A stretch of DNA of 37,697 nucleotides from an uncultured Anaerolineae bacterium. GTDB lineage: Bacteria > Chloroflexota > Anaerolineae > J036 > Brachytrichaceae. The DNA lies in NCBI GenBank assembly GCA_938028725.1, contig CALIMH010000011.1, positions 1 to 37,697 on the forward strand, read 5' to 3'. Made by a program: the position numbers and the translations under genes. Every line of letters starts with the position of its first letter. The first letter of the stretch is position 1. Below the pieces are notes generated by a model that searched no databases, had not been told where the DNA came from, and saw only the letters and a program-made list of their open reading frames with translations. Positions 22,606 to 32,407 of this stretch are shown here, piece after piece.

Positions 22606-24204
22606 TCACTTTGGCGACCAGATAGCAAGCGAGCCGTGACCCAACACACGCGGCACCAAGCTGCCCGAAGATTCGGATTCGATCACGAAGTCTCGCAGCC
22701 TGGCCTGTGACTCTCCATAAGCTAGCGTGAAGACTAGCTTGCGTCCATCTGGCGACCAAATCGTGGCGTTGTGCATGCGGTGGTTAAAGTTCTGAATGAG
22801 CTCGCCGAAACTCCTGCTGGGCATGAAGTAGAACAGCTCGCGCGTGCTGCCATCGGCTGGGTTGATGGTCTCCAGCAGGTAAATGGGCGCACCACTGATC
22901 GGGGGCGTCAAGTCATAGCCGAGAAAGTTAGGGTTCATCTCATCAGGGGTGAGCGAGCTGAGGGCAGCGATGCGCTCACCATCTGGCGACCAAAAGAATG
23001 CTCTCACCGCGCGCTCGCTGATCAAGCGTGGTCGGCCATCTGGCAGGTCAATCACTTGCAACAGGCCACCGTTGCTGCTGGGTGACTCCACAAAGTAAGC
23101 GATTTGGTTACCCTTCGGCGACCAACTAAAGTAGATCTGTCCGGCGAACTCGGTGAGCGGCTTTACTGGGTTGCCGTTGTAATCGGCTAGGAGAAGCTGA
23201 TAGCGTGTGTCGCGCTGTTGCTGAGCCTCGGGTCGGGCGCGCGCTGTGATCAGCATGAACTCACCGCTTGGCGAAAAAGATGGCATCGCAAGGCGCGCGT
23301 CGCCACCCCTAGGCGTAATTGTCGTGCTAGTCCCTTGCCGAGCATCGTAGAGCACAACGCGGGGTGGCTGGGTGAGGCTTGGGGATTGGCGCAATAGCAG
23401 CTTGTCTCCGTTGGGGTGCCATTGCCAGTTCACATCCTGACCCTCGAAGATAAACTTCGGCTGCACGCCATCGCGTGGCTCGACCAAATATAGCCGCGTC
23501 ACATCCTCGCCAAAGTCTTTGGTCATTACAGCAATCCATTGACCGTTGGGTGACCAATCCAGCATTTGCACTTCCTCGTAGGATGAGTAGAACACCTCGC
23601 GGATCGGCATTGCTTGGTTCAACGGCACCACATACACTGCGCTGGCGATTAAGCTTTCGGCCGATTGAGAACGTTGGATGATCACCACGCTTGGATTGCG
23701 CTCGGTGTAGGTGCTCCCACCTTCGGCACCCAGGCTCTGCGTCTCGCCATCCTCTGATTCCAGGAGTGTGACGCTGCGCGAGCTGCGTCGAATCGTCACC
23801 GAAGCTGGATTCAGTTCGACGATCGCATTGGCGGTTTTGTCTTTGCGGGTGTGCTGAGCCACGGCGAGCTGTGTGCCGTCGGGCGACCAGGCGAGTGTCA
23901 CGTAGCGCGATTCCGTGTCTTTGCTGCTGCGCTCGCGGATTGGTGCTAGCACGTTGCTTTCACGCCCAAGCTGATCGGTGATGCGTAAGCTGCCGTCCTC
24001 GTCCACGATCGCGATTTTGCCGACGCGTCGCTCAAAGATGCTGAGCAGGCTGGTATCGGCTGGCGGCAGCCGAAGTTGCTGCGGCAGTTCAACGCGCGGG
24101 CGAGGGGCATCAGTCGAAGCTGCGCAGGCCGCCAGCGTTGCTGAGATCAGAGCTGCGACTGCTGCTTTCGTCAAGCGCAAGTGGTTCATGTGCCAACTCA
24201 TCAT
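22606..24204 (-). CDS. PD40/WD40-like beta-propeller lipoprotein
   Basis: A 532-residue secreted lipoprotein. The signal peptide (MNHLRLTKAAVAALISATLAAC, counted from the inner ATG at 24189) has a lipidation Cys. The body is a TolB-like beta-propeller built of repeats centred on W-S-P-D/N-G: LAWSPDGTQLAV, LDWSPNGQWIAV, WQWHPNGDKLLL, PSFSPSGEFMLI, FSWSPKGNQIAY, FFWSPDGERIAA and TIWSPDGRKLVF. It ends in a partial repeat AIWSPK, which may be the strand that closes the propeller. No enzymatic motif is present. Such proteins usually mediate protein contacts at the cell surface. It starts 6 bp after the stop of a paralogue and so forms a two-gene operon. ATG at 24204, 24201 or 24189 could each start; none has a ribosome-binding site. 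Confidence 0.75.
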   Translation of the reverse strand: MMSWHMNHLRLTKAAVAALISATLAACAASTDAPRPRVELPQQLRLPPADTSLLSIFERRVGKIAIVDEDGSLRITDQLGRESNVLAPIRERSSKDTESRYVTLAWSPDGTQLAVAQHTRKDKTANAIVELNPASVTIRRSSRSVTLLESEDGETQSLGAEGGSTYTERNPSVVIIQRSQSAESLIASAVYVVPLNQAMPIREVFYSSYEEVQMLDWSPNGQWIAVMTKDFGEDVTRLYLVEPRDGVQPKFIFEGQDVNWQWHPNGDKLLLRQSPSLTQPPRVVLYDARQGTSTTITPRGGDARLAMPSFSPSGEFMLITARARPEAQQQRDTRYQLLLADYNGNPVKPLTEFAGQIYFSWSPKGNQIAYFVESPSSNGGLLQVIDLPDGRPRLISERAVRAFFWSPDGERIAALSSLTPDEMNPNFLGYDLTPPISGAPIYLLETINPADGSTRELFYFMPSRSFGELIQNFNHRMHNATIWSPDGRKLVFTLAYGESQARLRDFVIESESSGSLVPRVLGHGSLAIWSPK

Positions 24205-24210
24205 AGCGCA

Positions 24211-25724
24211 TCAACGAGGAGACCAAAAAGCTAACACCCCAGAAGCGATCCGCCGGCTCTCGTATCGGTCTGCCGCGGCGTTGAATGTTGCAACCACAAT
24301 GTCGCTGGTTCCTTCCTCCGACCGCAAGCTGGCAAATACCAACCGTGTGCCATCCGGTGACCAAGGTGTGACGGCTCTTGAGTACTGGTCGAAGAACTGA
24401 AAATACTGCGCGAACTGCCGCGATGGGATAGTGTCGGCTACACGGTAGAGCTTGCCTGTGCGCAAGTCCAGCACCTCGATCCGCAGCACTGGCTGGGCAG
24501 ATTGGCTCACCGGCGCGCCAAGCCGCGGCGCGCTGCTTGGGGTGGTGAAGCGATCCGGGATACCCTCGCGCACAATGGTGTAAATGGCAATGCGTTCACC
24601 GTTTGGCGACCAGAAGAACATCATCGCAGCAGGGTGCACTCGCTCACGTTGACCGCGCTCTAGGTCAACAACAAACAACGGAGCAGGCTCGTTTGTGGGC
24701 GACTGGGTGTCCATAAACGCGATGCGTGCCCCGTCTGGCGACCAGGCGAAGAACGCACCACGAACTAGTGCAGCTACCGAGCAGATCGGCTTGCCGGCGC
24801 TGTCAGCCAACACCAGCTCATCTGTGGTGTCGCCGCTGACCACATAGAGCATGTGTTGACTGTCGGGTGAGAAGTGTGGCGATTGAAAATTGCCAGGCGC
24901 CTCAGCCAGCACCACGCTTGGCGCGCTGCCATAGGTGCTGGTGATCGCGATGATGGCGTCTGCGTTGGTATCGCGGGAGCCGCCGATGTGGGTGAGCAGG
25001 GCACGCGCGTCTGATCGCCAGTGCCAGTAGGTGGGTGCACCTTCCTGAATGGTGCGCAAGCGATTGCCGTCGCGCTCGGCAAGGCGGATCGCGCCCTCGA
25101 ACGGGTTGATGGTGAGGAAGGCCACTGTCTGCCCGTCTGGTGACCAATCCAGGTAAGGAATGTTGAATGCGTCAGTCTGATAGAGCATATTGAGCGGGGG
25201 ACGGTCCTGGGCTGGGGCAGCATACACTGTCTGTCTCACGCCGTTGAAGCCGTTAATCTCAACAGCGACAAAGGCGATCCAATCGCCATCGGGTGAGAAA
25301 GCCGGAAACTGATAGATGCGCGCAGCATGGCTGGAGGGCAGGATGTAAGCATCGCTGGTGATCTCGGCGCGCACTCGCCCGCTGGAATCGGTGAGCGCCA
25401 GGTTCCCTTCGCGTGTGAGATACGCGATGCGTCCGTCGGCTTGTATGGGAGCAGGTGGTCGGGCAGTGCGCAACGGAGACTGCTCGCTGCAAGGCGAGTA
25501 GCGCGTCGGTGACAAGCGCGCACGTGAAGCGCTTTGCTCTTTCTCCACTGTGGCAGTTGGCCGTACGGTATAGGGCGATAGGGCGCAGGAGTGAGCGTGG
25601 GTAATAGGGCGACCGTAGGGGCAGGGCTGGCTTGAAATGGATTGGCGCATGCGCTGAGCGCCAACAAGCCTATTACCATAGCGACTGAGCAGCGCAGCCC
25701 GCAAATGTGCAACCGGTCACTCAT
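24211..25724 (-). pseudogene. PD40/WD40-like beta-propeller lipoprotein with frameshift near its N-terminus
   Basis: A paralogue of the downstream gene. From ATG 25724 one frame encodes a lipoprotein signal (VIGLLALSAC, Cys26) and a Pro/Thr-rich tether up to about 25580. The propeller body continues in another frame (QADGRIAYLTREGNLALTD, then PAFSPDGDWIAFV, LDWSPDGQTVAFL, PHFSPDSQHMLYV, FAWSPDGARIAFM, FFWSPNGERIAIY, TPWSPDGTRLVFA, ending AFWSPR at 24211). The two frames differ by a shift equivalent to one missing base, most likely in the C-rich linker between about 25560 and 25600. The propeller itself is intact and free of stops. The shift is therefore either a sequencing or assembly error in a C-run or a recent inactivation. 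Without it the protein would be about 504 residues. Function unknown; surface protein contacts are likely. Confidence 0.7.
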
Positions 25725-25862
25725 CTCAATGCATCGCCTGGATTAACAGAGATTTCGGCAATGGTAGAGACTGCACCTGAGAACAGCCTGATGCTGGTTA
25801 GAGGAAGTGCGGAGAAGCTGGGCGATGAACTGGGCCAAGTGGCAAGAAGTGGGAGGTTGAAG

Positions 25863-25935
<73 letters not shown>

Positions 25936-25951
25936 TTACTTAACAGTAGCC

Positions 25952-25957
25952 ATTATA
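25952..25957 (-). promoter_or_regulatory. -10 element of tRNA-Lys
   Basis: A perfect TATAAT on the minus strand, 16 bp before the tRNA 5' end. The -35 region would fall inside the 3' end of the amidohydrolase gene. Confidence 0.5.
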
Positions 25958-25959
25958 AC

Positions 25960-27375
25960 CTAATCGCCGTTGATGAGAGCTTGGCTGATTGCATTGTGCT
26001 GCTCAACGACTGGTGCGAGGTCTAATGTGGTGAGCTGGCCATGTTGGATCATCACGTGGCCGTTGATCATGCTGAAGTCCACACCGCGCGGCGCACAAAA
26101 CACCACAGCAGCGAGTGGGTCGTGCAAGGCGCCAGCATACTCCAACCGATTGAGGTTGATCGCAATCAAGTCGGCGCAATAACCAGGCGTGATCTGACCG
26201 ATGTCGTCGCGCCCCAACACAGCGGCGCCGCCGCGTGTGGCAAGCCATAGTGCTTCGTAGGCGGAAATGGCGCGTCGCTCGCCGGCGCGGTGCGCGTCGT
26301 ACAGCGCGAAGCTCTCGTCGGTGACCCGCTGCAGCAGCAGTGCTTGGCGCGCCTCGAGGAGCATGTGGTTGCCGTCGTTACTGGCGCTGCCGTCCACGCC
26401 GAGGCCTACTTTCACACCGGCATTCAACATGAGGCGCACCGGTGCGATGCCGCTGGCTAGGCGCATGTTGCTGGTGGGGCAATGCGCTACGCCGCAGCCA
26501 CATGCGCCCATGCGGTGCACGTCGTGAGTGTTGAAATGCACGCCGTGCGCATACCACACATCGCTGCCCAGCCATTCCACTTCCTCGGCGTAGTCGAGTG
26601 GGCGTTGGCCGAAGCGCGCTAGGCAAAACGCTTCCTCATCGCGTGTCTCGGCGAGGTGGGTGTGCAGCATCACGCCATAGCTTCGTGCCAGCCGCGCGCT
26701 CTCGCGCATGAGATCGGGTGTGACGCTGAATGGTGAACACGGCGCAAGCGCAACGCGCACCATGGCTCCCCAGGCACGGTCGTGATAAGTTTCAATGGCG
26801 CGTTGTGAATCGCGCAAGATGGCATCCTCGCGCTCGGTGGCAGCGTCTGGCGGCAGCCCGCCCTGCGATTCGCCCAGGCTCATGCTGCCGCGCGTAGCGT
26901 GGAAGCGCATCCCAATGGCCTTGGCTGCCTCGATCTCGTCGTCGATGCGGCAATCGTTAGGGTAGAGATACAGGTGGTCGCTAGTGGTGGTGCAGCCGCT
27001 CAGCATCAGCTCGGCCATGCCGACCAGGGCGCTGGTGTAGATAGCTTTGCTGGTCAATCGCAGCCAGATCGGGTATAGCGTTTTGAGCCAGTTGAACAAG
27101 CCGCTATCTTGTGCTAGGCAGCGTGTGAGTGTTTGATACAGGTGGTGGTGGGTGTTCACCAGCCCTGGCAACACAATGTGATCGCGCAAGTTGTGCTCGA
27201 TGGGGCGGGCGGGTAGGTTGCGCAGTTGTGTTTCTGCTTCGTGTTGGGGGCCTACCCAGAGAATGCGGTTGCCCTCTATCAGCACTGCCGCGTCGCGCAG
27301 TGGTGGTGCAGGCTGCGCAAGCGCCCCGCTCATGGTGATCAGCGTGTGGATGTGTGAGAGCAGGACAGGTCTCAT
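25960..27375 (-). CDS. Amidohydrolase, 8-oxoguanine deaminase / ATZ-TRZ family
   Basis: A 471-residue metal-dependent deaminase of the amidohydrolase superfamily (subgroup of 8-oxoguanine deaminase, atrazine chlorohydrolase and S-adenosylhomocysteine deaminase). It has LPGLVNTHHHLYQTLTRC (metal-binding His pair), GCTTTSDHLYLYPND, ATRGSMSLGESQGGLPPD, MLHTHLAETRDEE (metal His and catalytic Glu), YAHGVHF, GVAHCPTSNMRLASGIAPV and LGVDGSASNDGNHM (metal Asp). The SMSLGESQGGLPPD and HHHLYQTLTR stretches match what I recall of 8-oxoguanine deaminases best. The likely role is removal of oxidised guanine from the nucleobase pool, with nucleobase or triazine-like substrates as alternatives. No Shine-Dalgarno sequence precedes the ATG. 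Divergent from glutamate synthase. Confidence 0.85.
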   Translation of the reverse strand: MRPVLLSHIHTLITMSGALAQPAPPLRDAAVLIEGNRILWVGPQHEAETQLRNLPARPIEHNLRDHIVLPGLVNTHHHLYQTLTRCLAQDSGLFNWLKTLYPIWLRLTSKAIYTSALVGMAELMLSGCTTTSDHLYLYPNDCRIDDEIEAAKAIGMRFHATRGSMSLGESQGGLPPDAATEREDAILRDSQRAIETYHDRAWGAMVRVALAPCSPFSVTPDLMRESARLARSYGVMLHTHLAETRDEEAFCLARFGQRPLDYAEEVEWLGSDVWYAHGVHFNTHDVHRMGACGCGVAHCPTSNMRLASGIAPVRLMLNAGVKVGLGVDGSASNDGNHMLLEARQALLLQRVTDESFALYDAHRAGERRAISAYEALWLATRGGAAVLGRDDIGQITPGYCADLIAINLNRLEYAGALHDPLAAVVFCAPRGVDFSMINGHVMIQHGQLTTLDLAPVVEQHNAISQALINGD

Positions 27376-27431
27376 GTCAACTCTCAGTTTACCTTGCGAG
27401 CTACAAAGCGATGATGTTGCGCGGCTGACTG

Positions 27432-27462
27432 GCGCTGAGCGAACCGCTCAGTGCGCTATAAT
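27432..27462 (+). promoter_or_regulatory. gltB promoter with palindromic operator in the -35 region
   Basis: A perfect TATAAT lies at 27457-27462. Where a -35 box should be there is instead the palindrome TGAGCG-AAC-CGCTCA (27436-27450), flanked by GCGC on each side (27432-27435 and 27453-27456). Such placement fits an activator or repressor site for gltB, and the same palindrome could serve the divergent amidohydrolase 57 bp away. Confidence 0.5.
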
Positions 27463-27492
27463 GCGCTGTGGGAACGCCACCAAACGGAGAGC

Positions 27493-27537
27493 AAGCCGCT
27501 GTCGCCGTGTGAGGGCAGACAGCGGTTTTGCATATTT
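27493..27537 (+). terminator. Terminator-like hairpin in the gltB leader
   Basis: CCGCTGTC (27496-27503) pairs with GACAGCGG (27518-27525). The stem is extended outward by a G-T and two A-T pairs into the following TTTT, and inward by GCC/GGC. The downstream tract is TTTTGCATATTT. It sits about 30 bp after the expected transcription start and 90 bp before the gltB start, so it may act as an attenuator. No leader peptide or known riboswitch was recognised with it. Confidence 0.5.
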
Positions 27538-27625
27538 CCCACGAGCGAACGAGCTACCAACTCAAGGGAGCGGCTGCTAGGTCGCTCCTATTTGCTATCG
27601 AGTGTTGCTTAGCCGAGACGTGTGT

Positions 27626-30600
27626 ATGGTTGGGCAGTCTGACAGTAACAACAACAGGCGCAATGTAACTGCGCGCAATCTTGCTCGAAGCGCTTCGGCT
27701 GGTCTGCCGCTGTACGACCCCCGCTTTGAGCACGATGCCTGCGGCATTGGTTTTGTCGCGGATTTGTCGGGCCGCGCGACGCACCGCATCCTGGATGATG
27801 GCTTGCACTGCTTGGAGCGCCTCGCCCACCGTGGCGCGCTCGACGCCGACGGCAAAAGCGGCGATGGCGCCGGCGTGTTGTGTTCGTTGCCGGTGACGCT
27901 GATCAACCGTGAGTTGGAGCGTGTAGGCCAGCGCGCTCACCATGAAGGTGAAATTGCTATTGGCATGCTCTTCTTGCCGCGCCAGCCCGCAGCCAATGCC
28001 CGTGCCCGCGCGATCATCACCGCTGAGCTGGAGCGCCGCGGTTTGCCGGTGCTCATGTGGCGCACAGTGGTGCACGAGCCCAATGTGCTTGGCCAGCGCG
28101 CTCTGCAAACTCTGCCCGACATCCAGCAGGTGATTGTCGAGCGCCCCTACGCCTTCCGCACAGAGCTGGAGTTCGACCAGCATCTTTACTTGGTGCGTCG
28201 TTGTATCGAAAACGCTGCGCGCGCTGAGGGGTTGGAGGGCTTCTACGTCTGTTCGTTCTCTTGTCGCACTGTCACTTACAAGGCGCTGGTGTCGGCGACG
28301 CAACTGCGCCACTTCTACTTGGACCTCAACGACCCGGATTTTAAAGTTTCGCACGTCCTCTTCCATCAGCGCTACTCAACCAACACACTCCCCACGTGGG
28401 AGCGCGCCCAACCTTTCCGCTTCATCTGTCATAACGGCGAGATCAACACGATCGCGGGCAACCAGAACTGGATGCACGCTCGCGAGCCAGAGCTGGACTC
28501 GTTAATCTGGGGCAGTGAGATCGAGCACTTGAAGCCAATCGTGGACGTGACCAGCAGTGACACCGGCCGGCTGGATAACGTGCTGGAACTGCTCACACTG
28601 GGCGGGCGGGACATCCGCCACGCGATCAAGATGTGCATCCCACAGGCCTGGGAAAAGGACCCTGACTTGTCTGCACAGGTCAAGGGCTTCTTCCGCTATC
28701 ATGCCTCGCTGATGGAGCCATGGGATGGCCCGGCTTCCATCGTCTTCAGCGATGGGCAGTTGGTGGGCATGGCTTTGGACCGCAACGGCTTGCGTCCGGC
28801 CCGCTACATTCAAACCCGCGACGGGATCGTTTACGCCGGCAGCGAAATCGGCGCGCTGGATGTGGAGCCGGAACGCATCATCCTGAGCGGCAAACTGGGC
28901 CCCGGCATGATGATTTGTGCCGACCTGCGCGCCCGCCGCCTGTTTGATAACGACGAGATCATGCGCGATCTGTCCTCGCGCAAGCCATACCGCGAGTGGG
29001 CTGCCCGCCAAAGGGTGCGCTTGGAGGAGGCCGCCCAAATCGTCATAGAGCAGCCGGCGGTCAACTCCGAGGCGCTGCTGGTGAAGCAGGCACAGTTCGG
29101 TTGGACCAGTGAGGAGCTGACGCTGATCGTCAAGACCATGTACGAGGATGGCACTGAGCCAGTCGGCTCAATGGGCGACGATACTGCTCATGCTGTCCTT
29201 TCACCTAAGCCACGCCCACTGTTCAATTACTTTAAGCAGCGCTTTGCCGAGGTGACCAACCCGCCGATTGACCACCTGCGCGAGGAACAGGTGATGAGCT
29301 TGCGCGTCCTGCTCGGACGCCGCGGCAACTTGTTGGCCGAGACTGAAGAACTGGCTCACTTGGTGCGGTTGCGGTCGCCGATCTTGTCCAACGAAGAGTT
29401 GAAAGCGCTGCAAAAGCTGGATGACTCCGCTTTTCAAAGCGTGGTGTTGGATGCCACTTTCCCTTTGGATGCAGCCCTGATTACGCAGCGCGCCAAGGAT
29501 AGCTGCTCCGCCAACAATGGCCACCGCCAACCTTGTGCTTTGGAGCAGGCGCTCCAGCGCTTGTGTGCAGATGCTGAGCGCGCAGTGCGGGTGGGCGCCA
29601 GCATCTTGATCATCAGCGATCGTAAAGCTGGCCCACAGCGCGCACCGATCCCATCCCTGTTGGCTGTGGGGGCTGTGCACCATCATCTGATGCGGTGTGG
29701 CCTGCGCAGCCGCGCCAGCATCGTGGTGGAGAGCGGCGAAGCCCGCGAGACGCATCACTTCGCGGTGCTGCTTGGCTATGGCGCGAGTGCGGTCAATCCC
29801 TATCTGGCCCTGGACACTGCGCGCGAGGCCGTTCAGCGTGGCCGTGTCCGCGAGAAGTCCTTGACTGAGGTGGATGTGGTCAAAAACTACATCAAGGCGG
29901 CCGAAAAGGGCGTGCTCAAGATCATGTCCAAAATGGGCATCGCAAGTGTGGATGCCTACACCGGCGCACAAATTTTTGAGGTGATCGGGCTTTCGGAGCA
30001 GGTGGTCAACTTGTGCTTCGCGGGCACACCCTCCCGGATCGGCGGCATAGGCTTTGAGGAGATTCAGGAGGTGGTGCTGCGTTGGCACGCCAACGCTTAC
30101 GCCGATATACCCGTCGCGCAGACCGCCGGCGGCGAGGTGGTCACCCGTGCGCCACTCCCCACCGTTAAGCTCGACCACCCCGGCTTCTACAAGGAGCGCA
30201 GTGGTGGTGAGCAGCACGGTTACTCGCAGCGCGCCGTGCATGCGTTGCAAAAAGCCGTGCAGATCGAAGGCATGTTTGAATACACCGGCGAGGAGGAGGT
30301 CGTCACCGGCCTTGCGCGTGCCAAGGTCAAGCGGTTCAGCATTGTCAAACAGCGCTTTGATGAGGGATATGCCCGCTACAAGGAGTTCTCTCGGCTGTTT
30401 TGCGACATGCCGCAACCGCTAGAGCCACGCGACCTCATGACTATTCGCAGCGACCGCTCACCGATCTCGATCGACGCAGTAGAGCCGATCGAGAACATCT
30501 TGAAGCGCTTCAGCAGCGCAGCTATGTCACTGGGCGCGCTCTCGCCAGAGGCACACGAGACCCTGGCAATTGCAATGACACGGCTGGGCGCTCTCAGCAA

Positions 30601-32392
30601 CAGTGGCGAAGGCGGTGAGGAGACGCGCCGCTTGCAGGAGGAGGGCAACAGCGGCATTAAGCAAATTGCTTCAGGCCGCTTTGGAGTTAACCCTGTCTAC
30701 TTGATGAGCGCTGCAGAGCTACAGATCAAGATGGCGCAGGGAAGCAAGCCAGGGGAGGGCGGTCAAATCCCTGGTCACAAAGTGACTGACCTGATCGCTC
30801 GCGTGCGCTATACCGTGCCGGGCGTGGCTCTCATCTCACCGCCGCCGCACCACGACATCTACTCCATCGAAGACCTCGCTCAGCTCATCTACGACCTCAA
30901 GCAAATCAACCCTCAGGCTAAGGTGAGCGTGAAGCTAGTCTCCCAGGCTGGGGTGGGCACTATCGCCGCCGGCGTCACCAAGGCACTGGCCGACGTCGTG
31001 TTGATCAGCGGCCACAGCGGCGGTACAGGAGCTTCGCCGCTTAGTTCAATCAAGAACGCGGGCGTGCCGTGGGAGCTTGGCCTGGCCGAGACGCAGCAGA
31101 CGCTGCTGGAAAACAACTTGCGCGGGCGCGTGCGCCTGCGTGTTGATGGCGGCATGCGCACCGGCCGCGATGTGATCATCGCTGCGCTGCTCGGCGCGGA
31201 TGAATACTCTTTCGGCACGGCCACGCTGATCGCCGAGGGTTGCATCATGGCGCGGGTGTGTCACTTGAACACCTGCCCAACCGGCGTGGCTACTCAGAAG
31301 CCTGAGCTGCGCGCCAAGTTCGCGGGCAAGCCAGAGCATGTAATGGCTTATCTGATCTACGTCGCCCAAGAGGTGCGCGAATACCTGGCCCAGATGGGCT
31401 ATCGCTCACTGGACGAGATCATCGGCCGCACGGACTTGCTGGCCAAGCGCGCGTCGCCACCTGACGAGCCTGAAGAGGTGCTTCATCGTGAGATGATGGT
31501 CGTGCTGGATGCGCTGCTCGCGCCGCCACCAACAGATCGCCCGCTGCGGCATTGTGAGACGCCGCCTCGCTATCCGCCGAACTTGCTGAATGAGATGATC
31601 GTGCAGGATGCACGTATCGCTATCGATAAGCAATGGCCAATCAAGTTGCATTACACCATCCGCAACCAGGACCGTAGCATCGGCGCGCGACTGAGCGGCG
31701 AGATCACGCTGCGCTACGGTGGCGCAGCCCTGCCACCAGGGACGGTGGAGATCAGCTTCCGCGGCTACGCTGGCCAGAGCTTCGGCGCGTTCACCACAAA
31801 CGGCATGCGCTTGCATTTGGTGGGCGCGGCCAACGACTACGTCGGCAAGGGCATGAGCGGCGGTGAAATATCCATTCGCCCCTTCCCAGAGGTGACTTAC
31901 AACTGGTCCGACAACTACATCCTCGGCAACACGGCGCTCTACGGTGCAACAGGTGGTGCACTCTTCGCGGCTGGCCGGGCTGGGGAGCGCTTCGCCGTGC
32001 GCAACAGCGGCGCCTACGCTGTTGTGGAAGGAGTGGGCGATCATTGCTGCGAGTACATGACCGGCGGCGTGGTGGTGGTGCTTGGCAGCACCGGCCGCAA
32101 TTTCGCCGCCGGCATGACGGGCGGCATGGCTTTCGTATACGACCCTGAGGGCACTTTTCTCAACCGCTGCAACACCGAGCTGGTCAACGTCGAGCGCCTC
32201 ACTCATCCGGGCATGAAGAGGCTGGTCAAGACGCTGCTGCTCCGGCATTACGAACTGACCAACAGTCCTCGCGCGCGCGAGCTGCTGATCAACTGGGATG
32301 AGGCAATACTCTCCTTCCGCCGTGTGTTGCCCAAAGACCGCGTGGCCGAGATCGAGGCGATGAACGAGTTCAGCGATTATCAGCACACGTGA
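27626..32392 (+). CDS. gltB: Glutamate synthase, large (alpha) subunit
   Basis: This enzyme transfers the amide nitrogen of glutamine to 2-oxoglutarate to give two glutamates. The product has 1588 residues. A 38-residue propeptide precedes HDACGIGF, whose Cys39 becomes the N-terminal nucleophile of the type 2 glutaminase domain. Then come QRYSTNTLPTWERAQPFR and HNGEINT, the central domain (SRKPYREWAARQRVRLEE), and the FMN-binding synthase barrel (AMSLGALSPEAHETLAIAMTRLGA, NSGEGGE, QIASGRFGV, KPGEGGQIPGHKV, SPPPHHDIYSIEDLAQLIYDL). The 3Fe-4S cysteines are in CIMARVCHLNTCPTGVATQ, and the C-terminal beta-helix has repeated GG motifs. The small subunit GltD is not in the window, so the electron donor (NADPH via GltD, or ferredoxin) cannot be told. 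ATG 27626 is preferred; GTG 27602 is in frame. There is no strong ribosome-binding site. Confidence 0.95.
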   Translation: MVGQSDSNNNRRNVTARNLARSASAGLPLYDPRFEHDACGIGFVADLSGRATHRILDDGLHCLERLAHRGALDADGKSGDGAGVLCSLPVTLINRELERVGQRAHHEGEIAIGMLFLPRQPAANARARAIITAELERRGLPVLMWRTVVHEPNVLGQRALQTLPDIQQVIVERPYAFRTELEFDQHLYLVRRCIENAARAEGLEGFYVCSFSCRTVTYKALVSATQLRHFYLDLNDPDFKVSHVLFHQRYSTNTLPTWERAQPFRFICHNGEINTIAGNQNWMHAREPELDSLIWGSEIEHLKPIVDVTSSDTGRLDNVLELLTLGGRDIRHAIKMCIPQAWEKDPDLSAQVKGFFRYHASLMEPWDGPASIVFSDGQLVGMALDRNGLRPARYIQTRDGIVYAGSEIGALDVEPERIILSGKLGPGMMICADLRARRLFDNDEIMRDLSSRKPYREWAARQRVRLEEAAQIVIEQPAVNSEALLVKQAQFGWTSEELTLIVKTMYEDGTEPVGSMGDDTAHAVLSPKPRPLFNYFKQRFAEVTNPPIDHLREEQVMSLRVLLGRRGNLLAETEELAHLVRLRSPILSNEELKALQKLDDSAFQSVVLDATFPLDAALITQRAKDSCSANNGHRQPCALEQALQRLCADAERAVRVGASILIISDRKAGPQRAPIPSLLAVGAVHHHLMRCGLRSRASIVVESGEARETHHFAVLLGYGASAVNPYLALDTAREAVQRGRVREKSLTEVDVVKNYIKAAEKGVLKIMSKMGIASVDAYTGAQIFEVIGLSEQVVNLCFAGTPSRIGGIGFEEIQEVVLRWHANAYADIPVAQTAGGEVVTRAPLPTVKLDHPGFYKERSGGEQHGYSQRAVHALQKAVQIEGMFEYTGEEEVVTGLARAKVKRFSIVKQRFDEGYARYKEFSRLFCDMPQPLEPRDLMTIRSDRSPISIDAVEPIENILKRFSSAAMSLGALSPEAHETLAIAMTRLGALSNSGEGGEETRRLQEEGNSGIKQIASGRFGVNPVYLMSAAELQIKMAQGSKPGEGGQIPGHKVTDLIARVRYTVPGVALISPPPHHDIYSIEDLAQLIYDLKQINPQAKVSVKLVSQAGVGTIAAGVTKALADVVLISGHSGGTGASPLSSIKNAGVPWELGLAETQQTLLENNLRGRVRLRVDGGMRTGRDVIIAALLGADEYSFGTATLIAEGCIMARVCHLNTCPTGVATQKPELRAKFAGKPEHVMAYLIYVAQEVREYLAQMGYRSLDEIIGRTDLLAKRASPPDEPEEVLHREMMVVLDALLAPPPTDRPLRHCETPPRYPPNLLNEMIVQDARIAIDKQWPIKLHYTIRNQDRSIGARLSGEITLRYGGAALPPGTVEISFRGYAGQSFGAFTTNGMRLHLVGAANDYVGKGMSGGEISIRPFPEVTYNWSDNYILGNTALYGATGGALFAAGRAGERFAVRNSGAYAVVEGVGDHCCEYMTGGVVVVLGSTGRNFAAGMTGGMAFVYDPEGTFLNRCNTELVNVERLTHPGMKRLVKTLLLRHYELTNSPRARELLINWDEAILSFRRVLPKDRVAEIEAMNEFSDYQHT

Positions 32393-32407
32393 GCGCTGGT
32401 TCGGCTC

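Noticed and set aside
27461..27580. Possible leader peptide before gltB starting at the ATG inside the -10 box
   Set aside because: The start codon would lie upstream of the transcription start, and the peptide is not enriched in Glu or Gln codons.
27469..27600. Glutamine riboswitch before gltB
   Set aside because: I could not find the conserved core of the glnA/downstream-peptide motifs; only a hairpin and T-tract are visible.
29201..30415. Open frame of 404 codons on the minus strand
   Set aside because: Wholly antisense to gltB; composition rich in His, Gln and Ala as expected of a shadow frame, with no recognisable domain.
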